Shown here: positions 28,037 through 36,500 of the stretch, piece after piece | Position numbering within the stretch: position 1 is the first letter of the stretch | Layout: each line of letters opens with the position of its first letter | Program-made: the position numbers and the translations under genes | The notes under the pieces: generated by a model | What the model was told of the DNA's origin: nothing | The model's database searches: none | Seen by the model: the letters and a program-made list of their open reading frames with translations, nothing else | Assembly (NCBI GenBank): GCA_963753165.1 | Contig: CAVWBP010000013.1 | Span: forward strand, 55,271-119,270 | DNA length: 64,000 nt | Reading direction: 5' to 3' | DNA from: JAKLQR01 sp963753165 | GTDB lineage: Bacteria; Nitrospirota; Thermodesulfovibrionia; Thermodesulfovibrionales; SM23-35

Positions 28037-28836
28037 AAAGAACCCCTGCGGTTGCAGGACAGTTCTATCACGGTACTGCAGCGAAACTCACACAGCAGGT
28101 CGAACCCTGCATTGTCCCGCATGCCAAAAAGGAAAGAGTGATAGGGGTGGTATCACCCCATGCGGGCCTGATGTATTCCGGGTCCGTCGCGGGAGCAGTG
28201 TATTCGGCAATAGAGTTCCCTGATACCTTTATCCTTTTAGGCCCCAATCATACCGGACTTGGCGCGCAGGTATCCCTGATGGATGCGGGGGAATGGGAAA
28301 TACCGACAGGAATTCTTGCCATAGATGAGAAGGTGGCCCACAAGATTGCGGTGAACGTGCCTCTGGTGAAACGGGATACGAGCGCACACATGTTTGAGCA
28401 TTCTCTTGAGGTACAGCTCCCCTTTATTACCTATTTTTCGAAGAGGGCCAGAATTGTGCCGCTTCTCATGCTTACCGCATCGGTTGAGGAATGCAGAACC
28501 ATCGGCGAGGGCATAGCCAGGGCAATACAGGCCGCCGGCTATCATATTGTCATCGTAGCGAGTACTGACATGAGCCATTATGTTCCCGAAAATGTCGCCC
28601 GTCAGAAGGACGGAATGGCTATCGACCGGATACTCGCCCTTGATCCTGAAGGGTTATATGAAACCGTCGTGAAAGAACGGATATCCATGTGCGGGTATCT
28701 GCCTGCAACAACGATGCTTTTCGCGGCAAAGGCACTCGGCGCAGAATCGGCGCGGCTTGTGAAATATACCACCTCGGCGGAAGTGAGCGATGATTATGAC
28801 CGGGTCGTGGGGTATGCAGGGGTCGTGGTACGGTGA
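28033..28836 (+). CDS. Memo-family protein (AmmeMemoRadiSam system protein B)
   Basis: 267 residues of the MEMO1 family, related to class III extradiol dioxygenases. It has the N-terminal RTPAVAGQFYHG, VVSPHAGLMYSG, FILLGPNHTG, EHSLEVQLPF and ASTDMSHYV segments with the three histidines expected in the metal or substrate site. The usual partners AmmeMemoRadiSam A and the radical SAM protein are not in this window. Start is TTG, overlapping the dnaB stop by four bases. The physiological reaction is unknown for the bacterial family. Confidence 0.88.
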   Translation: MKRTPAVAGQFYHGTAAKLTQQVEPCIVPHAKKERVIGVVSPHAGLMYSGSVAGAVYSAIEFPDTFILLGPNHTGLGAQVSLMDAGEWEIPTGILAIDEKVAHKIAVNVPLVKRDTSAHMFEHSLEVQLPFITYFSKRARIVPLLMLTASVEECRTIGEGIARAIQAAGYHIVIVASTDMSHYVPENVARQKDGMAIDRILALDPEGLYETVVKERISMCGYLPATTMLFAAKALGAESARLVKYTTSAEVSDDYDRVVGYAGVVVR

Positions 28837-28870
28837 ACAACTGTTTAGATCTTTCGGGGTCTACAGCCTG

Positions 28871-29536
28871 ATGATTTCAGAGAACAGGAAGAACAAACGA
28901 TATGTTGTTGAAGGACTTCAGGGGAACCTGATATATTCCTCGGACCTTGAAATCCTCAATATCAGCATCGACGGGGCTGCGATTGAGACAACCAGAAGAC
29001 TCGAACTGAACAGAGAGTATACCTTCAAGATGCAGTATAACAATACCCAATTGATTTTACGGGGACGGGTTGTATGGGCGGTCCTTGTTTCAAAGAAAGG
29101 GAGGGCGGAAAGTTTTCTGCCGCGTTACAGGGCCGGTATTCAGTTTGCCGATACGCTAAGCGAAAAGCAGCAGATTCTGCGCAGGTTTATCGAGGAGAAC
29201 AGACTCCGGGCCATGGAAAGCAGAATAGGGGGGCTTCGCTGCAAAATAAGCAATACCGGAGCCATGAAGATCAATCTGCCCAGGAAATATCAAGTCAGGA
29301 AGATAAGCATGTCAGGTATGCTGGTGGAAACCGACTATCCCCTTGATATAAATGCTCATTTTGATATAGAGCTTCTCCTGAAGGACACTATGGTCAGTAT
29401 TCTGGTAAAGGTGGTAAATTGCACACAGAGAAGTTCTTTGAAGACCTCTCCCTATGATATCGGCATGGAGTTTATCACAATGTCTGAAAACGATAAGGAT
29501 ATCCTGCAAAAGCTTCTCCCGGCATTTGAAGAATAA
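28871..29536 (+). CDS. Tandem PilZ-domain protein
   Basis: About 221 residues with two PilZ-like units. The first has the cyclic-di-GMP-binding RKNKRYVVEG arginine pair and the ILNISIDGAAIE (D/N-x-S-x-x-G) motif. The second has KISMSGMLVE but a weaker arginine site, so one ligand-binding domain is likely. The in-frame ATG at 28790 overlaps the Memo gene and encodes unrelated sequence; ATG 28871 is preferred. An HD-GYP protein nearby at 33.9 kb could set the signal level. Confidence 0.75.
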   Translation: MISENRKNKRYVVEGLQGNLIYSSDLEILNISIDGAAIETTRRLELNREYTFKMQYNNTQLILRGRVVWAVLVSKKGRAESFLPRYRAGIQFADTLSEKQQILRRFIEENRLRAMESRIGGLRCKISNTGAMKINLPRKYQVRKISMSGMLVETDYPLDINAHFDIELLLKDTMVSILVKVVNCTQRSSLKTSPYDIGMEFITMSENDKDILQKLLPAFEE

Positions 29537-29589
29537 TATCTTGTTTCGTCAATATAGTTTATGTTAAACTTATAATCTTGGAGGGTATA

Positions 29590-29907
29590 ATGTACGCAAT
29601 AATTGAAAATGGAGGAAAGCAGTATACCGTTGCTCCTGGTGATACCATACAGGTTGAGAAACTTTCAGCAGAGGACGGATCAGAGGTGACCATCGATAAA
29701 GTTCTTATGGTGGTGAAAGACAGCGGAACTACTTTCGGTGCTCCCTATGTCAGCGGCGCAAAAGTAATTGCATCGGTCGAGACATCCGGGAAGGCAAAAA
29801 AAGTTATTATCCACAAGCAGAGACCGCGGAAGGTGTACCGGAAGCTTAGAGGGCACCGGCAGCCTTATACTGCTTTGAAAATCAAGGAAATTGTTTCTGG
29901 AGGATAA
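29590..29907 (+). CDS. rplU: 50S ribosomal protein bL21
   Basis: 106 residues: MYAIIENGGKQYTVAPGDTI at the start, and the conserved basic HKQRPRKVYRKLRGHRQPYT near the end. TTGGAGGG provides the ribosome site and a TATAAT at 29571-29576 is a likely -10 box. Immediately followed by rpmA. Confidence 0.97.
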   Translation: MYAIIENGGKQYTVAPGDTIQVEKLSAEDGSEVTIDKVLMVVKDSGTTFGAPYVSGAKVIASVETSGKAKKVIIHKQRPRKVYRKLRGHRQPYTALKIKEIVSGG

Positions 29908-29909
29908 GA

Positions 29910-30170
29910 ATGGCGCACAAGAAAGGCGTGGGAAGTTCAAGAAACGGCCGTGACAGTCAATCAAAACGGCTTGGCGTTAAGCGGTTCGGCGGACAGGTTG
30001 TCCGGTCCGGCAATATCCTGGTAAGGCAGAGGGGAACGAAATTTCATCCCGGAATGAACGTCGGCAAAGGTTCTGACGATACCCTTTTTGCAAAAATAGA
30101 CGGAGTTGTCACCTTTGAACGGAAGGACAGAGCAAGGCTACAGATCAGCGTGTATCCTGTTACCCAGTAG
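29910..30170 (+). CDS. rpmA: 50S ribosomal protein bL27
   Basis: 86 residues starting directly MAHKKGVGSSRNGRDSQSKR, without the Firmicutes-type cleaved extension, and containing GGQVVRSGNILVRQRGTKFH. Two bases after rplU in the conserved rplU-rpmA-obg order, though here obg is separated by a 520-bp repeat region. Confidence 0.97.
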   Translation: MAHKKGVGSSRNGRDSQSKRLGVKRFGGQVVRSGNILVRQRGTKFHPGMNVGKGSDDTLFAKIDGVVTFERKDRARLQISVYPVTQ

Positions 30171-30189
30171 AAGAATACGATATCCTCAC

Positions 30190-30220
30190 AAAAAAGGCGG
30201 ACTAAAAGTCCGCCTTTTTT
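30190..30220 (+). terminator. Rho-independent terminator after rpmA
   Basis: AAAAAAGGCGGACT pairs with AGTCCGCCTTTTTT around a three-base loop; the T-run makes it effective on the + strand and the A-run on the - strand. Confidence 0.92.
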
Positions 30221-30240
30221 GTTGAGGAGCATGTTTGGTT

Positions 30241-30394
30241 AGAACCTATCTCAAAATCGGTTCTTGTTTATTTTAATGTCATTCCCGCAAGCGAAGCACG
30301 TCGGGAATCCTTCTGAAAACAAAGAAAGATTCCGGACAAGCCGGAATGACATACTAATGGCATATCATGAAATATCAATTTTGAGATAGGTTCT
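30241..30394. mobile_element. 154-bp MITE with 17-bp terminal inverted repeats and TA flanks
   Basis: AGAACCTATCTCAAAAT (30241-30257) is repeated as its exact complement at 30378-30394. If the element proper begins at GAACC and ends at GGTTC, it is flanked by TA on both sides, the duplication made by IS630/Tc1-type transposases. It encodes nothing; a family-A GTCATTCC unit (30276-30351) forms its interior. Confidence 0.75.
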
Positions 30395-30422
30395 AGCATA
30401 TATATCATGAATTTTCGGATGA

Positions 30423-30521
30423 ATACGGCAGGTATCCCGAAAGCCTTCGGGACTCATTCTCGGCCCCCGATAAGAATCGGGATAAAGCCGCTCAAATACT
30501 GTACCCGCCGTATTACATAGT
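30423..30521. repeat. Intergenic element family E, copy 2
   Basis: ATACGGCAGGTA at the left and TACTGTACCCGCCGTAT at the right are inverted, and the interior shares CTCATTCTCGG with the copy at 9448-9566. It also carries the CCCGAAAGCCTTCGGGA hairpin. Confidence 0.6.
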
Positions 30522-30558
30522 CAGTTTATAAATAGTATCTGTTTATAAACGCAGGGTT

Positions 30559-30621
30559 TGTCATCCTCCGGCTTGACCGGGGGATGAAAATACTGGATTC
30601 CCGCCTTCGCGAGAATGACGA
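30559..30621. repeat. GTCATTCC-family short unit (family A)
   Basis: TTGTCATCCTCCGGCTTGAC opens and CCGCCTTCGCGAGAATGACGAA closes a short version of the family-A unit. With the MITE and family E copy it fills the whole rpmA-obg gap; no gene is visible there. Confidence 0.6.
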
Positions 30622-30689
30622 ATTTTTATCGGAATCGCACTTTATAAAAAGACACTAAATAATGTAGGTTAAATGGGAAAGAATAAATC

Positions 30690-31715
30690 ATGCAATTTGC
30701 AGATTATGTAAAGATATTTGTACGGTCAGGTGACGGAGGAAGAGGCTGCGTAAGCTTCAGGAGGGAAAAATATGTCCCAAGGGGTGGGCCTGATGGTGGC
30801 GATGGAGGAAAAGGAGGGACTGTTGTCTTGCAGTCGACCAAGGTTTTAAATACCCTTCTTGACCATACCTACCATAAGGAATACAGGGCGAAAAGGGGAC
30901 AACACGGGATGGGAAAGAAGATGCACGGGAGAAACGGCGATGATCTCATCATAAAAGTACCCGTCGGTACCGTGGTCAAAGATGCTGAGACGAAGAGCAT
31001 ACTGGCTGATATGGACGAAGAGGGCATGCAAGTTATTATTGCAAAGGGTGGAAGAGGAGGGCTTGGTAATTCGCATTTTGCGACGCCGACAAGGCAGGCG
31101 CCCCGGTTTGCGCAGCCGGGAGAGGAGGGCGAAGAACAGTGGTTGATCCTGGAGTTGAAACTCCTTGCCGACGTGGGCCTGATAGGGCTGCCGAACGCAG
31201 GGAAGTCTACTTTTCTCTCGGTAATATCTTCCGCGCGGCCCAAGATTGCGGACTATCCTTTCACGACCCTTGCCCCGGTTCTGGGAGTGGTAAAGCGCCC
31301 GGATTTCAGGAGCTTTGTAGTTGCTGATATCCCCGGGCTTATTGAAGGCGCCCATAAGGGCGCGGGACTTGGCTTCCAGTTTCTCAGGCATACCGAGCGG
31401 ACCGCCATACTCATCCACCTCGTTGATATATCGGAACTTTCCTCTGACGATCCCATAGGGAATTTCGAAAAAATAAACAGGGAGATCGCGCTTTATAATG
31501 AAGAACTGCTCAAAAAGCCCCAAATCGTAGTGGGGACAAAACTCGATATTGCGGGGGATGGGGTGAGACTCAAGAAACTTGAAAAGTACTGTGCAATGAA
31601 TGGCAGGGAGTTTTTCTCTGTGGCGGCAGTCACCGGCAGCGGTGTGCAAGATCTCCTCCATCGTATTGCAACAATATTGGGAAGCCTCAGGGAGAAAAAA
31701 ACAAGTAACTCATAG
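30690..31715 (+). CDS. obgE: Obg-family GTPase (ribosome assembly/stress)
   Basis: 341 residues. The glycine-rich Obg fold occupies 1-157 (DYVKIFVRSGDGGRGCVSFR; GGDGGKGG). The GTPase domain has G1 GLPNAGKST, G3 DIPGLIEGAHKGAGLG, and a GTKLD G4 motif (here VVGTKLDIA). The C-terminal OCT domain is absent, as in many short family members. Essential for 50S assembly in studied species. Confidence 0.95.
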   Translation: MQFADYVKIFVRSGDGGRGCVSFRREKYVPRGGPDGGDGGKGGTVVLQSTKVLNTLLDHTYHKEYRAKRGQHGMGKKMHGRNGDDLIIKVPVGTVVKDAETKSILADMDEEGMQVIIAKGGRGGLGNSHFATPTRQAPRFAQPGEEGEEQWLILELKLLADVGLIGLPNAGKSTFLSVISSARPKIADYPFTTLAPVLGVVKRPDFRSFVVADIPGLIEGAHKGAGLGFQFLRHTERTAILIHLVDISELSSDDPIGNFEKINREIALYNEELLKKPQIVVGTKLDIAGDGVRLKKLEKYCAMNGREFFSVAAVTGSGVQDLLHRIATILGSLREKKTSNS

Positions 31716-31728
31716 CCGATTTTTTCTG

Positions 31729-31734
31729 TATAAT
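31729..31734 (+). promoter_or_regulatory. -10 element seven bases before a start codon
   Basis: TATAAT at 31729-31734 lies 7 bp before ATG 31742, with no Shine-Dalgarno; the alternative ATG at 31733 overlaps the box itself and is unlikely to be used. Consistent with a leaderless start. Confidence 0.45.
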
Positions 31735-31741
31735 GGATATC

Positions 31742-33886
31742 ATGGCGAATGAGAGCGAGCGAGTCCCTATTGATGCAAGGCTCCTGAGCGATGCGATCAT
31801 TGAACTCAATATCTCCCGGCGAAACATAGCGATCTATCCGAAAGACCACCCCTCTGTTGAAAAATCATTAAACCGCGCCTTTGAATTCATCCGGAAACTG
31901 TTTGAAATAAGACCTGAGATAACACTCGCCATTGCGAAGGATACCCTCATTATAGACGAATTTTATCTGGACAAGAAAAATCCGGTCTTCAGAGAATTTG
32001 CCCTGCAGCTCAGCAAACTGAACATAGCAGCAGTAACATTTATAACAGGCCTGACGAAAGAAGAGTTATATGAATTCCACCGGTTTATCTCGGAAAAGGC
32101 GAGTGATCAGCCTGTCGAAGTTGTTCAGGAGGCCGTCAGGGAACTGAATCTGATACATCTCAGGTTTGGATTTGTCGATTATGATGCATTTGCGTTCAGT
32201 GAAGGCAAGACCTTGAAAGAGGCTGCAAGCGCGCCGCTTTGGGAAAGGTACGTATACGGGTTGCTTGAAGGGACATTGCAGACACAGGACATAACAGATG
32301 AATTCAGGGAGATTCCTCCCGATGTGCTCGCGCGGTTTCTCAACCGGAAACAGGATCAGCCCCTGAAAGAGGAGACATATGATAAAGTGATTACCACCTA
32401 CATAAGGAGATCCTCGGAAAGTGCTTTCAGCAGCCAGGACCTGAAAAGACTCCTCGATTTTATCAATGGTCTCAAACCTGAGCTCAAACGGCAGTTCCTC
32501 AATTCGACGGCGAGGACGTTTTCGTCAGACGTCGACGCAGCATATAAAGCGCTGAAGGATACCTCAGTGGATGAGGTTATCGAGTTGCTGAGCGCTATGA
32601 ATGAACAGAAAGTGGTCATCCCTGACGTCCTGAAAAATCTGCTCGAAAAACTGGGAGAATTCAATCAGGACGGTTTGACCTCTTTTACCCTGGACGATGG
32701 CCTTCTGGTCGATGACATATTTCTCTCTCCGGAGCTTGTAGGTCTTCTGGAAGGAGACGGCTTCCATGCATATATAACCGGCACCTATCAGAAAGAGATA
32801 CAGAAACTGCTCGATTTTAAGACGTTAGGGGGGCCGGTAATGCTGCCACAGGAATCAGAAAAAGATTTTAATGACGATATTATCGAAAGGGATTTCAACC
32901 AGACAGTCATCGAGTTGCTCTTGTCGGACGTCGTTTCGGAAGACGAATACCAGACCTTTGCCAATATTATTCGTGACCAGACTGAGCAGTTCCTCTGGAC
33001 AGGGCAATACGGACAAATACTGAAATCATTGAAGGTGTTTGAGGAAAACCTCATGAAGAACAGATTCCCAGATATCAACTCCGGGATTCTCCGCTATTAC
33101 CACTCTGCGGAATTTATTCCGACATTCATCGATTCCCTCAGGTTACTGGGAAGGCAGACGAGGCAAGAAGCGTGGTCACTCTGCGAATATTACGGCGATG
33201 AGATTATCCCTGATTTGATGAATACGCTTGCAGGAGAGCAATCGCAGACCATACGAAGATTTCTCATGAGCCTTCTCAAACAGTTCGGTGAGAAGATCAT
33301 CCCCGATGCAGTGAAGCGGCTCGGCGACAGCCGCTGGTTTGTGAAAAGAAATATGCTTTATATACTTGGAGAGTGCAGTCACCCGGATATTCTCCCCCAT
33401 GTGCGACCCTACTGCCGTCATGAAAATCGCAAGGTAAGTGTTGAGGCGATCAAATGCCTGCTGAACGCAGGGGACCGGTACGGCGTTGAAGCGGTAAGGG
33501 AGTGTCTTTCTTCAGATGTCAAGGAACTGGTTGAGCAGGCGATAACACTCACAGGAGCGTTCAGGGTCAAGGAGGCCGTTCCTGATTTAGTGCAGATGCT
33601 TGGAAAACGGGGGATAGGCGGCGCGGATCTGTATGACAAGATCCCTCTGGTGAAGGCTCTCGGCGAAATAGGAGATCCCCACGCTCTTGATATACTGAGG
33701 GAACTGCTTTCCAGCAAGAGCATCCTTTTTAAAGGGATTGCAGTGAGGCTCAAGGAAGAGATATACAGGACACTAAAACATTATCCTTACGCGAGTATTC
33801 AGGATATGATAGAGGCTGGTCTGAAATCAAAGAATGAGTATATCAGAGAAGAATCCCTGCGGCTGCAGAAAAGAGGAGATCGATAA
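31742..33886 (+). CDS. HEAT-repeat protein with a conserved N-terminal domain
   Basis: About 714 residues, no signal peptide or membrane span. Residues 1-150 form a domain (NISRRNIAIYPKDHPSVEKS; FITGLTKEELYEFHRFIS) that resembles the N-terminus of the next protein. The middle is mostly helical, and the last 250 residues are HEAT-like repeats (LMNTLAGEQSQTIRRFLMSL, VRPYCRHENRKVSVEAIKCL). I place the start at ATG 31742 because of the -10 box position. One base separates it from the HD-GYP gene, so they form an operon. Scaffold or signalling function is a guess. Confidence 0.7.
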   Translation: MANESERVPIDARLLSDAIIELNISRRNIAIYPKDHPSVEKSLNRAFEFIRKLFEIRPEITLAIAKDTLIIDEFYLDKKNPVFREFALQLSKLNIAAVTFITGLTKEELYEFHRFISEKASDQPVEVVQEAVRELNLIHLRFGFVDYDAFAFSEGKTLKEAASAPLWERYVYGLLEGTLQTQDITDEFREIPPDVLARFLNRKQDQPLKEETYDKVITTYIRRSSESAFSSQDLKRLLDFINGLKPELKRQFLNSTARTFSSDVDAAYKALKDTSVDEVIELLSAMNEQKVVIPDVLKNLLEKLGEFNQDGLTSFTLDDGLLVDDIFLSPELVGLLEGDGFHAYITGTYQKEIQKLLDFKTLGGPVMLPQESEKDFNDDIIERDFNQTVIELLLSDVVSEDEYQTFANIIRDQTEQFLWTGQYGQILKSLKVFEENLMKNRFPDINSGILRYYHSAEFIPTFIDSLRLLGRQTRQEAWSLCEYYGDEIIPDLMNTLAGEQSQTIRRFLMSLLKQFGEKIIPDAVKRLGDSRWFVKRNMLYILGECSHPDILPHVRPYCRHENRKVSVEAIKCLLNAGDRYGVEAVRECLSSDVKELVEQAITLTGAFRVKEAVPDLVQMLGKRGIGGADLYDKIPLVKALGEIGDPHALDILRELLSSKSILFKGIAVRLKEEIYRTLKHYPYASIQDMIEAGLKSKNEYIREESLRLQKRGDR

Positions 33887-34999
33887 TTGGAAAAGGCAAG
33901 AAGGTTTCTCTCTTTATCCATGTCGGCAGTGTCGAACTGTTCATTATATTCACAGGAGCATTCGGCTATTGACGACCTCGCAGGCGAGGCGCTTGCCGTA
34001 CTCAATGAGATACTCGAGGAAACAGAAAGCCTTGAGATGATGATTGTCGAGAATGATCTGGTCGTCAACCGGGTTCCCTTGCGGGAGACCGGACTTCAGG
34101 GGCATAATTTTATCAAACGGCTTAAGAGAAAGGGGATCACCCGTGTCGATTTCCTGAAAGGTATCACCATATCCGAATTGAGGCTCTTCATCTCGAACAT
34201 GGCAACGGCGGAAGAAGGGTTGAAACCAAGCCCGCATATCCGTTCCGGTGTCGTTGATGTGAGGATCGGCGGACTGAAACTGGACTTTGACCTGAATATG
34301 GACGACCTTGCCGGGTTCACTTCGGGGCAGACTGATATGGTAAAGGAAGTATATACCGGGATATCTCCTTTCAAACGGCTTAATATCGCAGGGCTTGAGG
34401 AAATTGTGGTGAATTTCATCATTACCTTCAGAAAAGAGGTCGGTATTCTGAAATTGATCAGCCCTGTCAAGTCATACAGCGAGTACACCTATACCCATGC
34501 GATGAATGTAGCAGTGCTCTCCATGTTCCAGGCGCAAAGCCTGAATATCCGTGACGATCTCCTTCGCGACATCGGCATTGCTGCGCTTCTCCATGATGTC
34601 GGCAAGTTGTTCATCGCAAAGGATACCCTTGAAAAAAAGGCTGCGCTCACCGGGGAGGAATGGAAAGAGATCAAGCTCCATCCCCTCTACGGAGCGCGAT
34701 ATCTCGGAAAAATAGACGAGATTACCCGGCTTGCGCCGATTGTTGCGCTCGAGCATCATATGAGATATGACGGACACGGGTATCCAAAGATGAATATCAA
34801 CGGCAAGAAGCAGCACTTCTGCAGCCAGATTGTTGCGATTGCTGATTTTTTTGATGCGCTGAGGAGCCGGAGACCGTACCGGCGGGCGCTTGAAATCAAG
34901 GAAGTGCTCACTCTGATGAAGACAGAAGCTGAGGGGCTGTTCAGTCCCTTCCTCTTCAACAACTTCATCAGGGCTATGCACAAGGCGATGTCTGAATAG
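33887..34999 (+). CDS. HD-GYP domain protein, probable cyclic-di-GMP phosphodiesterase
   Basis: 370 residues from a TTG start immediately after the HEAT gene. Residues 1-130 are a domain shared with that neighbour (NCSLYSQEHSAIDDLAGEAL; FLKGITISELRLFISNMA). The catalytic part has SYTYTHAMNVAVLS, the LLHDVGKLF metal motif, and HHMRYDGHGYP (the HxxxDGxGYP signature), so all diagnostic residues are present and activity is likely. Together with the PilZ protein at 28.9 kb this gives both an effector and a signal-degrading enzyme. Confidence 0.85.
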   Translation: MEKARRFLSLSMSAVSNCSLYSQEHSAIDDLAGEALAVLNEILEETESLEMMIVENDLVVNRVPLRETGLQGHNFIKRLKRKGITRVDFLKGITISELRLFISNMATAEEGLKPSPHIRSGVVDVRIGGLKLDFDLNMDDLAGFTSGQTDMVKEVYTGISPFKRLNIAGLEEIVVNFIITFRKEVGILKLISPVKSYSEYTYTHAMNVAVLSMFQAQSLNIRDDLLRDIGIAALLHDVGKLFIAKDTLEKKAALTGEEWKEIKLHPLYGARYLGKIDEITRLAPIVALEHHMRYDGHGYPKMNINGKKQHFCSQIVAIADFFDALRSRRPYRRALEIKEVLTLMKTEAEGLFSPFLFNNFIRAMHKAMSE

Positions 35000-35019
35000 G
35001 CTCGGGCAGGGAATTATTT

Positions 35020-35382
35020 GTGAAGCCGGGGAAAAGCGGAAAACCTGAACACAAAAGACCTTCTCCTCCTGTGGAGAGGAACGAAACAATCCGGCAGAAA
35101 ATCATGGCGCTTCTTGAAAGGACGCCGCTTTCTGCGAAAGATTTATCCGGAGAAATCGCAACTTCAGAGAAAGACATTTACGACCACCTTGCGCATATCC
35201 AGAAGACATCAAACAAACGAGACAGGCATCTTGTAGTCACCCCCGCGCACTGCAGGAAGTGCGGGTTTCAGTTCAAAAAGAGGGAGAGGGTCACAAAGCC
35301 GGGGAAATGCCCCCTCTGCAGGAGTGAATTGATAGCGGCTCCCCTTTTTCTTATAGAAAAAGCTGAGAAGGGGATAGAGTGA
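35020..35382 (+). CDS. Winged-helix and zinc-ribbon small regulator
   Basis: 120 residues from a GTG start. An ArsR-like winged helix (ETIRQKIMALLERTPLSAKD, EIATSEKDIYDHLAHIQK) precedes a four-cysteine zinc ribbon (CRKCGFQFKKRERV...CPLCRSEL). This arrangement is typical of small predicted transcriptional regulators in archaea and anaerobic bacteria. Target unknown; it may belong to the HEAT/HD-GYP operon. Confidence 0.65.
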   Translation: MKPGKSGKPEHKRPSPPVERNETIRQKIMALLERTPLSAKDLSGEIATSEKDIYDHLAHIQKTSNKRDRHLVVTPAHCRKCGFQFKKRERVTKPGKCPLCRSELIAAPLFLIEKAEKGIE

Positions 35383-35417
35383 ATTTGCATTCTCCTCCAT
35401 GAAAAAATAATTCAGAA

Positions 35418-35987
35418 ATGCCGGTAAAGAAGCGTCAAAAAGAACTCCATCCTGTATCAAGCTCTAAATACCTTGGCCTTATAACTGTTATCAATTCCAT
35501 AGAGAATCGGGTTGCCTGGTCGGAAGTGGTCTATCTTGCGCTCAATACAGGCATCGTATTGTTCACAATCAGCTTCATATCTTTCCTTACGAACAGACAG
35601 CATATTTTTTCACCTATAGATTTACTTTCCATATTCTTCTGCCTTGTCGTAGGGATGGCTATCAGCACTTACTGGGCGGTCTCTGCAATAAGACTTCAAT
35701 TAAAGCTGAAACTGCATTATTTCCAGGCACGGTTTCTGGAACGAAAGATGAACTGCGCCGGTGAATATTTCTATTCTGATGAAGCAATTTTTTTTGATCC
35801 GTCTGTCAGGCGTCTTGAAAGTCCTGATGGCGCTGAAAACCTTTCTTATCCGACTTCCGGGCTTACAAGGATGGATGGTTTTATCGGATCGATCAAGCCG
35901 AGACATTTTTCCTTGTTCATGCCCCTCTTGTTTTTCTTTATCTACTGGGCAATATTTCTCTGGACTATTCTCACTGCAGTTTCATAA
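35418..35987 (+). CDS. Hypothetical membrane protein, three predicted spans
   Basis: 189 residues: a short cytoplasmic N-terminus, two spans (VVYLALNTGIVLFTISFISF; LLSIFFCLVVGMAISTYWAV), a soluble helix-rich middle (LKLHYFQARFLERKMNCAGE) and a C-terminal span (FSLFMPLLFFFIYWAIFLWT). I do not recognise the family. It ends the first block of + strand genes, facing the flavodoxin gene. Confidence 0.55.
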   Translation: MPVKKRQKELHPVSSSKYLGLITVINSIENRVAWSEVVYLALNTGIVLFTISFISFLTNRQHIFSPIDLLSIFFCLVVGMAISTYWAVSAIRLQLKLKLHYFQARFLERKMNCAGEYFYSDEAIFFDPSVRRLESPDGAENLSYPTSGLTRMDGFIGSIKPRHFSLFMPLLFFFIYWAIFLWTILTAVS

Positions 35988-36012
35988 TGCACAGAGACAC
36001 AGAAGAAGACCA

Positions 36013-36489
36013 TCATCCTAATTTCCTGCATAATTCTGCAACCCGTGCTCCCAGCTTGAACGCGTCAGACATTGCCCTCTCATCCGGCGCGCCGATACAT
36101 CCAACCCCGTAGTGGCCGGATGCGCTCATAGGGTCGCCGACAATAACCATCCCGTAAATAAGCATTGCCTGCAATATTGACATGATCGTCGTCTCTTTCC
36201 CGCCGGTATGATGACCGCCCGTTGCAAAAGCAGCGCCTACCTTGTTCTCCATTTTTAAGCGCACTCCGACGAACTCGTCTATGACCCGTTTCAGGTCTGC
36301 TGCCATTGTTCCGAAATACACTGGTGAGCCGGCGATGACTCCGGCAGAAACAAGGAAATCATCCTTTGTCACTTCCTGGGTATTTCTGAGAACAGCTTTC
36401 AGCCCGGTTGATTCAACACCCCTTGCAACTTCTGCTGCAAGTTTTTTTGTATTCCCTCCCCTGGAATAATAAAGTATCAATACCTGCAT
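36013..36489 (-). CDS. Flavodoxin-family FMN protein (WrbA-like)
   Basis: 158 residues with the FMN phosphate loop YYSRGGNTKKLA, the GSPVYFGTMAADLKRVIDEF segment and the second loop ATGGHHTGGKETTIMSI. These match NAD(P)H:quinone-oxidoreductase-type flavodoxins more than electron-carrier flavodoxins. Length is slightly shorter than WrbA. Followed downstream by nothing on this strand; upstream is the phosphohexomutase. Confidence 0.8.
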   Translation of the reverse strand: MQVLILYYSRGGNTKKLAAEVARGVESTGLKAVLRNTQEVTKDDFLVSAGVIAGSPVYFGTMAADLKRVIDEFVGVRLKMENKVGAAFATGGHHTGGKETTIMSILQAMLIYGMVIVGDPMSASGHYGVGCIGAPDERAMSDAFKLGARVAELCRKLG

Positions 36490-36500
36490 GTTCCCTCCGT

